Assembly (NCBI RefSeq): GCF_022267315.1
Contig: NZ_JAIKLE010000018.1
Coordinates: forward strand, 1-64,000
Direction: 5' to 3'
DNA length: 64,000 nt
From: Maribellus maritimus
GTDB taxonomy: Bacteria; Bacteroidota; Bacteroidia; Bacteroidales; Prolixibacteraceae
Part shown: one piece after another, positions 53,125-61,461 of the stretch
Layout of the letters: every line of letters starts with the position of its first letter
Numbering within the stretch: the first letter of the stretch is position 1
Translations under genes and position numbers: made by a program
The notes under the pieces: model-generated
What the model saw: the letters and a program-made list of their open reading frames with translations, nothing else
Database searches by the model: none
What the model was told of the DNA's origin: nothing

Positions 53125-55008
53125 TTAATAATTAAATCCAATTAAATTATAATACATTAACCAGGGAATAAAAAACAAAGCAACAACAACGATTACAGAT
53201 TGGTATATTAAATCAAAAGTTCCCAGTTCTTTAAACCAAATAGCTTTTGTTAATAACCAGAGGACAAGAAGTTCTAATGGGATAATTATAAACGGTATCA
53301 TTAGTGCTATTTTCATGAGCAACGGTATACCATATGAAAATTCCATGGGATCGGTCGTTATTAAAGTAAAAGCCACCAATGCAATAAAAAGTACAATTAA
53401 AGAGGCAAGTGAAAAATTAACGATTTTAATAAGATGACTTTTTTTATTGCGGACAAATAATTTACGTACAGCGCTAACCATGATGTAAATCAATAAAATA
53501 AGGATAGTAATCCCAATCCAGAAAATCTGAAACTTGACAGGTTCGTACCATTTTAATTTTTTGTATGCATAGGCATCGTTAAAGAAATAAGAAATTTCTT
53601 CTTTTGTATCTCTGCCAAAAGCCAGGTATTTGCCATCTTTTGATTGGAATGATAAATCGGACACCGGAACAAGTTTATCATGGTATGGTAATATCTCAAG
53701 CGTATCACCTTTTGTTACTATTTCAATTTCAGGAATTAAGCCAAACAGAACACCCAATTTATCCAACGTTCTTTGCCCATAACTGGCTGTATATCGGTAT
53801 GTACCGGTAAACATTTCCAATGGTTCATCAACTTTACCAACTGTGGGTGTCACTTTTTTTTCGGTACTACTGGTTGGGATCAGCTGTGCTAAAAGATCAT
53901 TAATAAACTGGTCAATAAATACCCTGCTTTTACCATATTGATAGCTCGAAGAGTTTGCACTAATGAAAAGACCTATATTTTTTTCCGGAATCAATGATAA
54001 TTGACTTTCAAACCCCGGAATATTACCAGTATGCCCACAAAGTGTTATTCCGTTCCAATTCCTTTCCTGAAAGCCCATCAAATATCCGTATTCAGCATTT
54101 TTATATTGTCTGAATGGTTCATAAAACATTTTAGCTACAGTGGTAGAATCTAAAATTTGAATCCCTTTAAAATTACCATTGTTTAAGAACATGGAAATAA
54201 AGTGTCCCATATCTGATACCGTTGCGTTTAATCCTCCTTCCGGATAATTGAGTTGATAATTTGGTTTGCAAGGAATTAATTGCCCTCCCTTTTGCAAATA
54301 GCCTGTTACATAGTTTTCTTTGAGTCTGTTTTGCCTTTTAAAACTGCTATATTCCATTTCCAGTGGTTTCAATATCCTTTGTCTGATGTACTCATTACAA
54401 GGCAGACCGGATACATCTTCGATAATAAGCCCCAATAAACCATATGCCTGTCCGGAATACGATATGACCTTACCCGAAGGCCTTATTTGAGTTGGCATAT
54501 GTTTTATTAAATATTGGGCTAAGGGAATTACATCTTTTTCTTCCAGAACTGCGGAGCCAATATAGTATTCATCTATACCTGCAGTATGGGTTAAAAGGTG
54601 ACTTACAGTAATCGTGTCGTTGAATTTAGAATCTAATTGAAATGTTGTAAGATAGCTGTTAACGTCCCTATCAAGTTCTAACTTTCCATCCTCGTATAAT
54701 TGCATAATTGCTGTTGCTACAAAAGTTTTTGAAACAGAACCTATTCCAAATATTGAAGAATTGCTATTCACCGGAGTATTGGATGCAATATCGGCTAAAC
54801 CATAACCATTCATATGAAGAATAGAATCTCCTTGTATTAATACAATGGTAGCTCCTGCCATATTATAGGAATTCATACCTTCTGTAAATTGAGAATCGAT
54901 CCAGGCTGATAAATCAACATTTTGGCTATCTGTATTTTGGGAATATGTTTTATTCCCGAATGAAAAAACAGAACATAGAATTAAAAGATTAATAAGTAAA
55001 TGTTTCAT
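53125..55008 (-). CDS. Serine hydrolase (beta-lactamase/class C-like) with C-terminal membrane domain
   Basis: The ATG at 55008 is chosen because it gives a clean signal peptide (LLINLLILCSVFSFGNKTYSQ) and 627 residues; the open frame continues to 55140. The class C/DD-peptidase fold has Ser91-V-S-Lys94, the second motif as Tyr-Ser-Gly in VISYSGQAYGLLG (Tyr-x-Asn in true AmpC), and His-Thr-Gly (HTGNIPGF) instead of Lys-Thr-Gly. This is the pattern of esterase or peptidase members rather than resistance enzymes. About 150 C-terminal residues form four transmembrane helices. It is periplasmic; substrate unknown. Confidence 0.9.
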   Translation of the reverse strand: MKHLLINLLILCSVFSFGNKTYSQNTDSQNVDLSAWIDSQFTEGMNSYNMAGATIVLIQGDSILHMNGYGLADIASNTPVNSNSSIFGIGSVSKTFVATAIMQLYEDGKLELDRDVNSYLTTFQLDSKFNDTITVSHLLTHTAGIDEYYIGSAVLEEKDVIPLAQYLIKHMPTQIRPSGKVISYSGQAYGLLGLIIEDVSGLPCNEYIRQRILKPLEMEYSSFKRQNRLKENYVTGYLQKGGQLIPCKPNYQLNYPEGGLNATVSDMGHFISMFLNNGNFKGIQILDSTTVAKMFYEPFRQYKNAEYGYLMGFQERNWNGITLCGHTGNIPGFESQLSLIPEKNIGLFISANSSSYQYGKSRVFIDQFINDLLAQLIPTSSTEKKVTPTVGKVDEPLEMFTGTYRYTASYGQRTLDKLGVLFGLIPEIEIVTKGDTLEILPYHDKLVPVSDLSFQSKDGKYLAFGRDTKEEISYFFNDAYAYKKLKWYEPVKFQIFWIGITILILLIYIMVSAVRKLFVRNKKSHLIKIVNFSLASLIVLFIALVAFTLITTDPMEFSYGIPLLMKIALMIPFIIIPLELLVLWLLTKAIWFKELGTFDLIYQSVIVVVALFFIPWLMYYNLIGFNY

Positions 55009-55167
55009 TGATAGTATTTGATTTTGATAATTATTTTTTGCAGATGCACATAGTGAAAGTTTTGTACTAAATAGTACCCCGGATATAACGATACCTGCTT
55101 GCTGAATACATATAGCTTCACCGGCAAAGCTATCGGACAAGTAAGATGTGTTATTGAAAAATGAAAT

Positions 55168-55572
55168 TTAAACGCTAACCTGCTTAGTTTGCTTTTTCTC
55201 AATCAAAATAGAAGCTATAAACCACAGTAGCAATGACAACAGGTAAATGAGAATGCCATATATGGTACATATCATGGTTGCACGTATCCCTTCAAATACT
55301 ATTTCTGGTCTAATCTCTAACCCTTGTTCGGTATTTGCTTGAATTATTGAAAACATGCCGGAAAATCCAATCATCTGACCTAAAACTCCAGTTGTCAGTG
55401 AAAATAAGCCCATCATTCTACCATATCCAAGCTTTCGTAAAAAGACTGTTTTATCAGTTGATTTGGAATTGTATGCAACAATAAAATGATAAAATATCCA
55501 GGCAGTTGTAATAACCAATAAAATTGTTAGAGCACTCATAAAGGGACCTCCCATTAAAAATAAATCTTTCAT
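55168..55572 (-). CDS. Short MotA/TolQ/ExbB-type proton-channel-like protein
   Basis: The 134-residue protein has three hydrophobic segments (about 10-32, 50-75 and 95-122). GVLGQMIGFSGMFSIIQ and PEIVFEGIRATMICTIYGILIYLLSLL match the conserved pore-helix region of ExbB/TolQ/MotA proteins. It is shorter than full ExbB (~220 residues) and no ExbD partner is adjacent. It is upstream of the serine hydrolase on the same strand (159-bp gap) and divergent from the LytTR gene. Function unproven. Confidence 0.75.
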   Translation of the reverse strand: MKDLFLMGGPFMSALTILLVITTAWIFYHFIVAYNSKSTDKTVFLRKLGYGRMMGLFSLTTGVLGQMIGFSGMFSIIQANTEQGLEIRPEIVFEGIRATMICTIYGILIYLLSLLLWFIASILIEKKQTKQVSV

Positions 55573-55720
55573 AAATAAAAAACTTAATAGTTAATACTTC
55601 TGCCAAAGTATATTGAATCGCGAAATTCATCAAGGTCAAATCCGGTTCTTATCGGGTAATCTGCCGACTCTAAATGGTAATTATTATATCTTTAACGAAA
55701 ATAGTGCGAAAAAATAAAAA

Positions 55721-56527
55721 ATGAATAAAAAATCAAGTAATCTATATTACCATATCGCCTATTGGATTTTTGTATTACTTGTGTTAAGTATAACTTTTGG
55801 ATTTTCTTGGGGAAACAAAACCGCTGCCCTTTTCTTCGTAAGTATGCTTCTTCCAATTGTTATCGGAACCTCCTATTTTTTCAACTATGTACTTGTTCCT
55901 AAATTTTATCTCACTAAAAAGTATAAACGATTTGCATTTTATACTTTTTGCACGGCAATTATATCAGTATACCTCGAAATGTTAGTTTTAGTTTTTTCTT
56001 TTGTCTACCTGGTAAATGTAAACTATCAAAACCTGAGTCCTAATGCTGTTCAAGTTACTCTTTTAGCGGTTGTATTGTATTTACTGGTATTTATTGGATC
56101 GTTTCTCTTAATGATGAGGCAGATTACGGAAAACAGACAATTGATACAACAACTTACAGATGAAAAAGAGAAACTGAAGAAATCCTTTCTTGAAATTATG
56201 TCAAACCGAAGGATGGTTAAAATACCTTATAATGAAATTATTTACATCGAAAGTTTGTCCGATTACATTAAGGTAGTTACTATTAATGGAGAAATTGTAA
56301 GCAAAGAAAAAATAAGCCTGCTAGTTGAAAGATTACCCGATATTTTTTTGAGAATTCATCGTTCATTTATTATCAACACAGAAAAAGTTAAAGAGCACTC
56401 TTTGAATGAGGTTTTAGTTGATGATATCAGACTAAATATTGGCAGAAGCTATAGGAAAGCGGTTAAAGAATTGTTGAATAGCAATCGTGAAACAACAACT
56501 ACCGCCAATCGAGTAGATGGCCGGTGA
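55721..56527 (+). CDS. Membrane LytTR-domain transcriptional regulator
   Basis: The 268-residue protein has four transmembrane helices in the first ~140 residues and a short coiled coil (about 140-160). A LytTR DNA-binding domain (about 163-262) has VKIPYNEIIYIESLSDYIKVVT and FLRIHRSFIINTEKV. It lacks a receiver domain, so it senses directly through its membrane part or a partner. It is divergent from the ExbB-like/serine hydrolase genes (148 bp), its likely targets. Confidence 0.92.
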   Translation: MNKKSSNLYYHIAYWIFVLLVLSITFGFSWGNKTAALFFVSMLLPIVIGTSYFFNYVLVPKFYLTKKYKRFAFYTFCTAIISVYLEMLVLVFSFVYLVNVNYQNLSPNAVQVTLLAVVLYLLVFIGSFLLMMRQITENRQLIQQLTDEKEKLKKSFLEIMSNRRMVKIPYNEIIYIESLSDYIKVVTINGEIVSKEKISLLVERLPDIFLRIHRSFIINTEKVKEHSLNEVLVDDIRLNIGRSYRKAVKELLNSNRETTTTANRVDGR

Positions 56528-56930
56528 GCTAAAACCGCACATTTGCAATGTGTGATTCAATCACTTCTATACAAAAAAGTACATAGAGAAAATTCACTCC
56601 GCCTACCGCTCGTTTGCTACTAAATTTAAACTGAGCCTGTTTTCACGAGATGCTTCTCAAAAACAACGGACAAGGTTTGTCTGCCACACACGACACCACT
56701 GCAGGTAATACCATAAATGTTAAATTTTTTGTTATCGTTTTTACTGAATTATGTTTATTTTTAGGTAGTTAAAAACCAAAACCGAAAATGAAACACCAGC
56801 CACGAATAACAAAAATCAAAAATCTGAAAAATGAATTTGCTGGATTAAAAATTGGTTTGAGCAGACGTTATGGGTCAGTTTAAAAACCAGTAATCAATTA
56901 CGTTTATTATATGCTAAAACCAAAAAAATC
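56528..56930. other. 403-bp intergenic region
   Basis: No gene is supported. A small inverted repeat CACATT-TGC-AATGTG lies at 56538-56552. CGTTATGGGT (56866-56875) is the inverted partner of 57698-57707 beyond the next gene. Confidence 0.5.
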
Positions 56931-57692
56931 ATGAAACCAAAAAGAATATCTCTTGTACTATTAGGTTTGATTATTATCATTTCAACCGCTTGTCAAAAAG
57001 ATGATACCCCTGCTTGCAGCTATCCAAAGAATGCGAAACTAAAACGTATCGTATCATGTTTAGATTTAGACTTTACCTGTCCTGCTATGGAATGTCAAAA
57101 TATTCTGGGGATTGAGGAAGAGTATAAATACGACAGTAAAGGCAGATTAGAGAGGGTATTGATACGCCCAAGATATGAAGATGGCATTCTCACCTCATTG
57201 TTCAGTAATAATTTATACAAGTACAACTCAAAAGACCAATTGGTGAAAATTGAATATTATAGTTTATTTGAAGATGAGTATTATATTTATCAAACCGATA
57301 CCTATACCTATTCTGACGATGGTAAAAAAATAAAAGAAAACATCGAATATCTTAATTCGGATAATCAATACAAACTTTATAAATACTCTGATAACAGATT
57401 GACAAGAATTGATATTTATAAATCAGATTCCGATGAAATAGAGTACTATATACTACTTGAGTACGATGATTCGGAGAATTTAGTTAAAGAAAAGTTTTAT
57501 AATAAAGATGACGTTAATTGGTTTGATATTAAACATGAGTTTGAGAATGGATTAAATGTAGTAACGCATCATGCTACGGGCAAGTTTATAAAAACCTACG
57601 ATGAGAATGAAAATTTAGTTTTTGTGGAATCAGACTATTTTTCCGGAAGCTCTAAAGGAAATTTCAGGCATAAATATGAATATTTTAATTAA
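56931..57692 (+). CDS. Lipoprotein with RHS/YD-like repeats
   Basis: This 253-residue lipoprotein (signal ending STAC, Cys21) has at least five degenerate YD-type repeats: YKYDSKGRLERVL, YNSKDQLVKIEYY, YSDDGKKIKENIEY, YSDNRLTRIDIY and YDDSENLVKEKFY. Such repeats form beta-shell surfaces in RHS/YD proteins, but this is a short stand-alone form. Function unknown. A damaged paralogue follows 82 bp downstream, and an inverted 10-bp pair (56866-56875, 57698-57707) frames this copy. Confidence 0.75.
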   Translation: MKPKRISLVLLGLIIIISTACQKDDTPACSYPKNAKLKRIVSCLDLDFTCPAMECQNILGIEEEYKYDSKGRLERVLIRPRYEDGILTSLFSNNLYKYNSKDQLVKIEYYSLFEDEYYIYQTDTYTYSDDGKKIKENIEYLNSDNQYKLYKYSDNRLTRIDIYKSDSDEIEYYILLEYDDSENLVKEKFYNKDDVNWFDIKHEFENGLNVVTHHATGKFIKTYDENENLVFVESDYFSGSSKGNFRHKYEYFN

Positions 57693-57774
57693 AACCAACC
57701 CATAACGGTAGGTTTGAAGAAGCAACCAATTTCCAAGAAAAATCATCTTATGGAATAGCTAAATGATTAAACCA

Positions 57775-58537
57775 ATGAAAACAGAACAATTAATGATTTT
57801 AATTTTCAGCATGATTCTTATCCTCAATTCAAGCTGCCAGAAAGAAAATGATTTTATCGAAAATCCTACATTCCCAAACAAAGGGAAACTGAAACGGATT
57901 TTGTTTTATCCTCCAATCGAAAGTAAAGATGCAGTTAGCATTGATAAAGAATATGAATATGACGAAAATGGAAGAATAAGTAGGATTAACTCCCCAATGT
58001 ACGAAAATGGTGAAATAACAACAGGATTGTTTTCTTATGAATAATTACAATTCCATAGGACAGTTGGTTAAAATCGAAAATTATCATGCTAATTCAAATT
58101 CACCAACTGTTTTTATCAATTTGAAAAACTATGTGTATTCCTGTACAGACGATGGTAAAATTGACAAAATAGAAGTATCCAATGATTATTCCTTGTACAA
58201 ATACGAAAATAATTTATTAACGAGAATAGAAGAATATGGAAACTCTGGTGGATTGGAAAGATATACAGAGTATGAGTATGACAATTCAGGCAAGCTTATT
58301 AAAGAAACTGATTATGGATCAGACAACCGACCTTGCGCGTATACAAAACATTCCTTTAAAAATGGGCTAAATATTCAGTCTGACATATATAACGGAGAGG
58401 AAATGACAACACGTGTACGCGAGATACATAGAACCTATGATGGAAATAATAATTTAATCATTAAAGAATCAAATGAATTGTTATTAACTAGCTCAACAAT
58501 TAGCTATGTATTAAGATATGAATATTTTGAAGAATAA
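57775..58537 (+). pseudogene. Frameshifted paralogue of the RHS/YD-like lipoprotein
   Basis: The first part (57775-58044) reads as a lipoprotein (LNSSCQKEN) with the same GKLKRIL start and ends at a TAA after GLFSYE. The second part (open from 58037 to 58537) continues in the +1 frame with NYNSIGQLVKIENY, matching KYNSKDQLVKIEYY of the gene at 56931. A single-base shift near 58040-58046 would restore one ~250-residue protein. It could be a pseudogene, a phase-variable switch or a sequencing error. Confidence 0.75.
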
Positions 58538-58915
58538 AAACCTTCCCACAGCAAATTGCATTGCAATTGCAGTGGTACATGTTGTCTCTGCTCCTTTCCT
58601 GACCGTCTTCGTCCTTCGGACTCCGACGTTCTTCTAAACCCGCAACGATAACTTGCAAGTGACCGTCAGGCTGTGCAAAAACTAATAGAGTATTCGGATA
58701 GGTATACATAAAAAAATGGAAGAAATGAAATCTCAAAAGGTTAAATATAGTTTTTACACAGACTCCCGTTATCACTCATTGGGAAAATAAAGATGTAACA
58801 TAAAATAAAAACAATTTTTCTGAATCTTCATTACCACGTACAACGACAATAAATTTAAAGAATACTGTAAAAACAAAATGAAATATAGAAATAGGTTTAA
58901 TATAAAACAAACAAT
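58538..58915. other. Intergenic region with 113-bp repeat copy B
   Basis: It contains a GTCC-TTC-GGAC hairpin near 58610-58620 and the repeat at 58659-58771. The remainder is AT-rich with no gene. Confidence 0.55.
58659..58771. repeat. 113-bp dispersed repeat, copy B
   Basis: It aligns without gaps to 48691-48803 with five differences. Same orientation, also in a spacer downstream of a gene. Confidence 0.9.
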
Positions 58916-59323
58916 ATGAAAACAACGTGTCTTAATTTAATTTTTAAAAATATTTTCATTGCATCCGTGTTAATAGCAATGATTAGTTGTAACAAAGAAA
59001 CTGAAAATCCTCCCGGAGGAGATCATCTTACACCAGAAGAAATAGAAGAACAGGCTTTTTTAGGGGTGACTGTTCCTTTTCTAATTCAGGAAGACAGTGA
59101 TGGCATTTACACTGTAGGACTATCACCTCATGCAAGACCGTTCTCTTTTAGTGAAAAATTAACAGATGGAACAAAACATCTAAAACTTCTTAAAGACTCA
59201 AAAGAAACAGATATTCCTGTCAGAGTCTATGTTTATCCAAATACCAATGATATTTGGTGGGTCGAAGAAGCAACAAAGGAAGATATTCAGAAATATGAAG
59301 CTGCAAAACAACAAAAAGAGTAG
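58916..59323 (+). CDS. Small lipoprotein of unknown function
   Basis: The 135-residue protein has a lipoprotein signal ending ISC (Cys25, LIAMISCNKE) and a proline/glycine linker. The compact domain (about 50-120) has LFLGVTVPFLIQEDSDGIYTVG-like strands. No family recognised. It stands alone in the accessory stretch. Confidence 0.65.
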   Translation: MKTTCLNLIFKNIFIASVLIAMISCNKETENPPGGDHLTPEEIEEQAFLGVTVPFLIQEDSDGIYTVGLSPHARPFSFSEKLTDGTKHLKLLKDSKETDIPVRVYVYPNTNDIWWVEEATKEDIQKYEAAKQQKE

Positions 59324-59826
59324 CAGAAACAAAATACTGGAAATTTGAACTCAAATAAAAAATGTGTGGTAAAAAATTGCAAATTGTGTAATGCGGGACT
59401 TGTGCTTTTGCGCTCCAAGTTTTACCAGAAGAAATCATAGATTGGCAGATTCAAGAAGATGACAATATTATAACATTGATTAATCTATCTCAATTTAGAT
59501 TTATGTTTTCTTCTTGGATTGGAATAATCGTACCAATGATTATCTGGATTAACAAAAAAAATAAAAACGTTGATTCTATCGGTAAAGCAATTTTAAATAA
59601 CCAGATTTCCTGAAACATATATTACTTTTTGGAATGCTGATAGCCTCATTTGTAATAAGTCCACTAATAACTATAATCTGGTATTTATATAATTTTATAT
59701 TATTATCAACACGAAAAAATATATCAAGAAAAAACCAGTGAATTATAAACCAGCTTTTAAAATTCTGTAATAAATTGCGCGACACGAAAAGTGCAACCAT
59801 AAAATGGCTCACAAAAAACATAATCT
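59324..59826. other. Intergenic stretch containing a DUF4870 relic
   Basis: Apart from the relic (59395-59741) it contains no gene. TGCGGGA near 59393 resembles the start of the spacer at 60650. Confidence 0.5.
59395..59741 (+). pseudogene. Degraded DUF4870-like membrane protein gene
   Basis: One frame reads EEIIDWQIQEDD...LINLSQ, then IVPMIIWINKKNKNVDSIGKAILNNQIS and a TGA (59611-59613). It continues in the next frame as LLFGMLIASFVISPLITIIWYLYNF to a stop at 59741. The order PLIIW-KKN-GK-LN-Q followed by a second helix is the DUF4870 pattern. There is no start codon upstream (in-frame TAA), so the copy is 5'-truncated and frameshifted. Confidence 0.6.
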
Positions 59827-60645
59827 ATGACGAAAAATTATCCAAACGTAACGCAGAGTTTTGGAATTGCCGGAATTGTAATTTTAGGGATGTTATTCCT
59901 CAATCCGGTAAATATAGTATTGGAAAAATTGATAGGAAAAGAGGCCTCAATGTTTATTTATTATCTTTTGGCAATTGGACTACCTTTTCTCATTGTTTAT
60001 ACCATAAGAAAAAGAAAAACAAGGGAGGATTCATTTAACCTCAATATTGAAAACAAGCTTATAATACCTTTTGTAGTTGCCGGAACAATAGCCCTACTTT
60101 TTGGAATTATTTCACCAATTGGAAGTTTAATTCCAATGCCTGAAAATATTCAAAAAGTATTTATGGATTTCGGTAGTCAGACAGGATTTTTTCCATTTTT
60201 ACTAATGGTTGTTGCCGCTCCGATATTGGAAGAATTGATATTTAGAGGGATAATCTTAGATGGTTTGTTGAAGAATTATTCACCCGAGAAATCGATCCTT
60301 CTATCAAGTTTTTTATTTGGGCTGGTACATTTAAATCCATGGCAATTTGTAACGGGATTCATAATTGGACTGTTTGCAGGGTGGGTTTACTATAAAACTC
60401 AAAGCTTATCACTGACCATAATAATTCATGCAACAGCAAATCTGAGTGGATATATAATGAGGTATTTTATAGATATGGATTCTTCGATGGATGACAGTTT
60501 GGTGAGAATGTACGGAGGGCTTACCAATTTAATATTTGTAATTCTTGGCTCAATTATTATCGCCTCTGCTTGTATATATTTCCTGGGAAAAGAATTTAGT
60601 AAAACGAAAGTAGAAATGGCCGCACAAAACAAAAGCTATATATAA
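59827..60645 (+). CDS. CPBP (CAAX/Abi) family intramembrane protease
   Basis: The 272-residue polytopic protein has the family motifs Glu135-Glu136-L-I-F-Arg140, His168 in FGLVHLN and His201 in IIHATAN. These form the glutamic intramembrane protease site. Substrate unknown; bacterial members act in protein maturation or bacteriocin immunity. It stands alone with spacers of 261 bp or more on the right and a pseudogene on the left. Confidence 0.93.
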   Translation: MTKNYPNVTQSFGIAGIVILGMLFLNPVNIVLEKLIGKEASMFIYYLLAIGLPFLIVYTIRKRKTREDSFNLNIENKLIIPFVVAGTIALLFGIISPIGSLIPMPENIQKVFMDFGSQTGFFPFLLMVVAAPILEELIFRGIILDGLLKNYSPEKSILLSSFLFGLVHLNPWQFVTGFIIGLFAGWVYYKTQSLSLTIIIHATANLSGYIMRYFIDMDSSMDDSLVRMYGGLTNLIFVILGSIIIASACIYFLGKEFSKTKVEMAAQNKSYI

Positions 60646-60906
60646 TGCGGGATACAACGGGTAAAACAACTGCAGTCCTCCGCATAAACAACACCAATTC
60701 ATCTTTGATGATTTGGGTAGCTGACTTTAAAAGAATAAAATATTGAAATTTCAGGGATTTAATTTTACGTTGCAGACAAACTTGTTATGCTTTATTTAAA
60801 CAGGGAGAAACAGCTTCAACGATAGGAAAAGTATAAGAAATTTAGTTTTAGTACCGAAAAAGGATTTCTACCGAATTCATAATTATAAAAAATACTAATT
60901 TATCAT

Positions 60907-61308
60907 ATGGAATACCTGGGGTCTTGTTTGTGCAAAGGAATTAAATTTAAAGTTACAGGTAACTTTGAGCATTTTTATTTATGTCACTGCAGATACTGCA
61001 GGAAAGACACAGGCTCCGCTCATGCTGCAAATCTGTTTTCAACAACTGCTAAACTTGAATGGATAAAAACAGAAACCGAAATTAGAACGTTTCGCCAAAA
61101 AAAAAGTGACCATGTGAAAGCCTTTTGTACAAATTGTGGTTCTGCGTTGCCCAATTTGCAAATGGAAGGGAAGCTTTTAGTGATTCCTGCAGGATGTTTA
61201 GACACTAAATTAAAAAAACGGCCTGATGCACATATTTTTATCTCAAATAAAGCAAATTGGGATGAGTCGCTGGAAAAAATAAATAAATTTGAACGTTTCC
61301 CTGATTAA
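60907..61308 (+). CDS. GFA-family zinc protein (CENP-V/formaldehyde-activating-like)
   Basis: The 133-residue protein has the zinc-binding cysteines of the GFA fold: Cys7/Cys9 (GSCLCKGI), Cys26-H-Cys28-x-x-Cys31 and Cys74-x-x-Cys77 (CTNCGSALP). Function is unproven in most members; links to glutathione-formaldehyde adducts are known in a few. Single gene before the convergent terminator at 61419. Confidence 0.92.
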   Translation: MEYLGSCLCKGIKFKVTGNFEHFYLCHCRYCRKDTGSAHAANLFSTTAKLEWIKTETEIRTFRQKKSDHVKAFCTNCGSALPNLQMEGKLLVIPAGCLDTKLKKRPDAHIFISNKANWDESLEKINKFERFPD

Positions 61309-61418
61309 ATCGGAAATAGTAGAAGTATTAATATAAATAAAGCCGGAGAAATAGCTTACGGCGATTAATTGTTGAACCTAACTGAAAAATTCTCTCTCAG
61401 TCGATCACAACCATCTAT

Positions 61419-61461
61419 AAAAAGCGGGGAATTTCAGAAATGAGATTCCCCGCTTTTTTTT
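61419..61461. terminator. Strong bidirectional terminator
   Basis: AAAGCGGGGAAT (61421-61432) pairs with 61445-61456 and has A and T runs on the two sides. It lies between the GFA gene (plus) and the TolC gene (minus), serving both; its right edge touches the TolC stop. Confidence 0.9.

Noticed and set aside
53125-55140. Longer start of the serine hydrolase at 55140
   Set aside because: The extra 44 residues precede a clean signal peptide starting at 55008, so they are probably untranslated.
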